Shown here piece by piece: positions 61,199 to 64,000 of a stretch of 64,000 nucleotides of DNA. This DNA is from Sanderia malayensis (lineage: Eukaryota; Cnidaria; Scyphozoa; Semaeostomeae; Pelagiidae), in the NCBI GenBank assembly GCA_013076295.1, contig RQOL01000729.1, positions 2,480,001-2,544,000 on the forward strand, given 5' to 3'. The notes under the pieces are model-generated. The model was given only the letters and a program-made list of their open reading frames with translations, ran no database searches and was not told the DNA's origin. Both the position numbers and the translations under genes were made by a program. Numbering within the stretch: the stretch's first letter is position 1; each line of letters begins with the position of its first letter.

Positions 61199-64000
61199 AG
61201 GGAATTTATCATAACATTCTAGCAAATCGGGTAACGGAAAATCTGAAGGCAGTTCTGGTATCTGTGAGGGAAGGCGGTCATTTTAAGCCTTGGGAACATT
61301 CTGGAAAATTAGCCATTGTGACGTAATCGATGACGTCATGTGACCACGGTCACAAGAAATCCGACCTCCGAATATCCGACCGCTGATTACTTCATTGGAA
61401 AGAGTATCAAAAAGTGAACAAATAATTATAAAACACTAATATAATTTGACTTATATTTCGAGAGATACAGCCATTTCAAAAGTGTCAAAAAATTCAAAAT
61501 GGCGGATAGCAATTCTGAGAATAAGTCAATTTGCCAGCCAATAATTGTCAATATAGCACGAATGATGAATTCTGACATGTCAGATTTGTCAGACAAATCA
61601 TAATTTTCTAAAAATTGTTACCAGAAATGATATTATTTGTTTGAATTTACCGTTGTTTCTGTTCACACTTAATCAATACAATAATGGCTTCCCATGTTTG
61701 ATGGTGGGTTTTGAGTTTCCTTTCAATCCTACCTCTGTGAAAAGTCATAAGTGTCACTTTGTATTAATCACACCACCCTCAAAACACCATGTGTGGTAGA
61801 AATGCTTTCTATTTATCAGAAACACGCTCTGTGAGGCAAGCAGTCTTTCTTTTGAACAACATATTTATGCTATTTGGGACGCGAGTCAAATTAATTCAAA
61901 ATGTAGATACATGCTGGCTTTGAAAGATGCCTTAGTATTAAAGAATGAGTCTTTCTAAGGCATTTCTTAGTACTGACGTACAAACGAAAAATAATGTTTG
62001 TATGATTTGCAACCGTGTTATCAAAAAAACAGAGAAAAGCCAGGAAATTGGGGGAAAAGGAAGAACTAATTTTATAGCCATAGCTGAAGAATGGTCGCAA
62101 ATAAACGTTCCTCTTCACGATGAAAGACATCCATACACAGAGGTTTACGGAAAAATCGTTTCAAGAGAATCTCAGAATGCTTCAATTTATGTTCATACCA
62201 ATTGTAGAGTTGCTTTTCGAAATAATAGCACACGGTACCGCAAGAAATTTGGCTATTCAGTCGTTGATGCTGCAGAAGAAGGGGGTGATTCAGACTCTGA
62301 GAAAGGCCAGACAGCAGCAAGTAATTCACCTAAGAAAAGAGCAACACGATGAGAAACCGAATCAGTTTCTTCAAAGTATATTTGTTTCATATGTAACGCT
62401 GTTAGATCTAGTGACAAGCATCCATACGACGAAGGTGGTTTAAGAAGGTGCGACACTGATTCAATTGCAAGTAAATTATTTGCCCGAAAAGAGCTGTTAC
62501 TTAAAGAAAAGACCCATCGATTTTTTGTTTCAGCGAGGCGATTGGATCTTCTGTTGAGTGGCCAAGCCCATGACATATTTGCAGTGGATATCTTCTATCA
62601 TCAGTCATGTTACATAAAGTTTGCGATAAAACCTGTATCTCAAAGAGAGAGGGAAGAGGACGAAAAGAAAGGGAAAGAAGAGGATGTCATAAATGCGTTT
62701 CTTTATAGAGTTAAAACTTCTGTCATACGGGACAAGAAGGCTTTCCTCCTAAATAAGCTTTTAACAGATATTCAGTTTCTCAGCGAAGAACAGCACCTTG
62801 AAAGACCAGCTATAGCTGAAACCAAATCTCTTCGACGACTGCTGGAAAAGGAACTGGGAGATCAAATTGGGTTCTTTCCTTCGGGAATTTATCGTATAGT
62901 CCATAGTACTGATATAAATCCTTGTGAGTACTCGGTTGCAACCCTTCATGGCTGTGGATTACGCAGTGAAGATCACGTCACAGCTTTTGGGCGGATGATC
63001 AGGGAGAAAATAATGCTCAAGCAGAAGCAAAGATACGACTTCCCACTCACCTCCGAAGAATTTATTAAAAGTTTGGATGAAGGACCGCTACCCGAACTGT
63101 ACAATGCAATATTTTATTCAATGCACGATAGCGCTACAATAAATGAGTATGGCTACGCAGCCACTTCGAGAGTAAAGGCAACAAAAATTTGGTCGTTGGC
63201 AAGTGACTGGGAATCGTTATTGACAAAAGTTCCTTCGCCCAAGCAAGCAATCATGGGTTTGGTTCTTCACAGGCTAACAGGTAAGAGTAATTTATCTAAT
63301 TTCTCTATTTCTGAATAAGAGGCAATGCATTTTCTCTACTGACTCCCACATCTCCAATGAATAACCCTTGAATGAACTCTCACTTTCAGAACTAAATTTG
63401 AATATTAATATGAAATTCTATAATTTTTCTAAGGAAATAAAGAAGTTACCAATACACCACACAAATGTAACCACGTGATGTCATACAACAATATCAGGAT
63501 GCAAAACCAAGCTTGGTCAAGGATGGTCTTTCCGCAAAAAAGCTCCATACCCTCTTTTAGACGAGGTGTCGTAACGCATAGCACAATTGACAACAACGAT
63601 GACAAGACACATGGACTGGGTCTGGAACGACACATGACACAAATAAAACCGTTTTTCAGTTACCAAGTAAAGATGAGAGGCTACACATTCCAGTTATCGG
63701 CACTCTCCAGAGACCACTCGATATTGATGAAGAGCGCAATGAAGAAATTTCAGAGATTGCACCTTACAATATTGGACGGCGAGTCGGCCCACCGGCATTT
63801 CCAAACTTCATTGATTCAAGTAGCAGGGACTTGTTGGACGAGTGCTTAAAACGAGATATTGCGTGGTCATTGGCTGGTTCAATTAAATCTGAAGATTTGC
63901 CTCTTTTGGGATCTTGGACACCATTCAATAAGATGGTTACGACTCATGAAACAGAAATGTGTGTACAGGAGTGCTTGCCCGTCACCCCTCACCCGCCAGA
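61199..64000. mobile_element. Same long-TIR transposon in copy 2, cut by the window end
   Basis: The left inverted repeat starts at 61199 with the same flank as copy 1 (GGATTTTAAGGAGAGAC), so this is the same insertion duplicated with its host region and not an independent one. The nested 2-kb element is absent: the site at 61726-61735 is a single uninterrupted ATCCTACCTC. The right end lies beyond the window. Confidence 0.8.
61945..64000 (+). pseudogene. Transposon-borne gene, copy 2, 5' part
   Basis: This is the duplicate of the first part of the gene at 14829-19879. It shares the in-frame TGA (62350-62352) and the frameshift near 63600. At 62700 copy 2 reads TTTCTTTATAGAGTT where copy 1 reads TTTTCTTAGAGTT. 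Copy 2 therefore keeps the frame open from 62353 through to the donor near 63279, and copy 1 does not. Two CxxC...HxxC zinc-binding-like patterns lie in residues 1-115 and just after the TGA. The window ends inside the gene. Confidence 0.7.

Larger units (their letters stand above)
49191..64000 (+). repeat. Segmental duplication, copy 2
   Basis: This is the counterpart of 1-16881. It lies on the contig to the right of the N gap. It carries the empty site for the 2-kb transposon at 61726-61735, and it has more frame-breaking 1-base indels in the Lys-rich gene than copy 1. Confidence 0.97.

Overview
The window is AT-rich eukaryotic DNA with spliced GT-AG genes, long introns and many DNA transposons. 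Families seen (alkaline phosphatase, LamG-like lectin fold, Harbinger, hAT and mariner-type elements, a tRNA-derived SINE) point to an invertebrate animal. A cnidarian, sponge or similar marine invertebrate is my guess; the species cannot be named from the sequence. A 100-base N run at 44683-44782 shows this is a scaffold joined from two contigs.

The dominant structure is a direct duplication. Bases 1-16881 align, in the same orientation, with 49191-64000. From about base 630 onward the two copies are nearly identical apart from 1-base indels, while the first 630 bases differ by about 5% (counted by eye). The only large difference is a 2,051-bp transposon (12558-14608) present in copy 1 and absent from copy 2. 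Each copy carries, in order: (i) a minus-strand low-complexity Lys/Ser/Asn-rich protein gene; (ii) a plus-strand gene for a secreted LamG-like protein of 356 aa; (iii) a minus-strand gene for a polytopic membrane protein whose exons are interleaved with the LamG gene; (iv) a long-TIR DNA transposon (12021-20315 in copy 1) carrying a decayed multi-exon gene. Copy 2 runs off the end of the window inside that transposon.

Between the copies, 20.7-23.8 kb is a 3.1-kb fold-back repeat with nested insertions. The stretch 23.8-29.3 kb holds a tRNA-derived SINE, a minisatellite, a hairpin and an OTU-protease-like fragment. The stretch 29.3-42.8 kb holds two tandem minus-strand alkaline phosphatase genes, each of nine exons, that I could resolve completely (537 and 539 aa, all phases matching). 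Both keep the catalytic serine and all metal ligands. Several MITEs and a Harbinger transposase relic lie in their introns. At 44.6-46.1 kb a minus-strand gene for a secreted acidic low-complexity protein spans the scaffold gap and is frameshifted.

The most unusual items are: the intact 212-aa gene carried alone inside the young 2-kb transposon with a 10-bp target-site duplication; the interdigitated opposite-strand gene pair; and the duplication itself, which may be a real tandem duplication or two uncollapsed haplotypes. The alkaline phosphatases, LamG protein and acidic secreted protein are all predicted secreted or cell-surface products, but nothing in the sequence shows that they act in one pathway.
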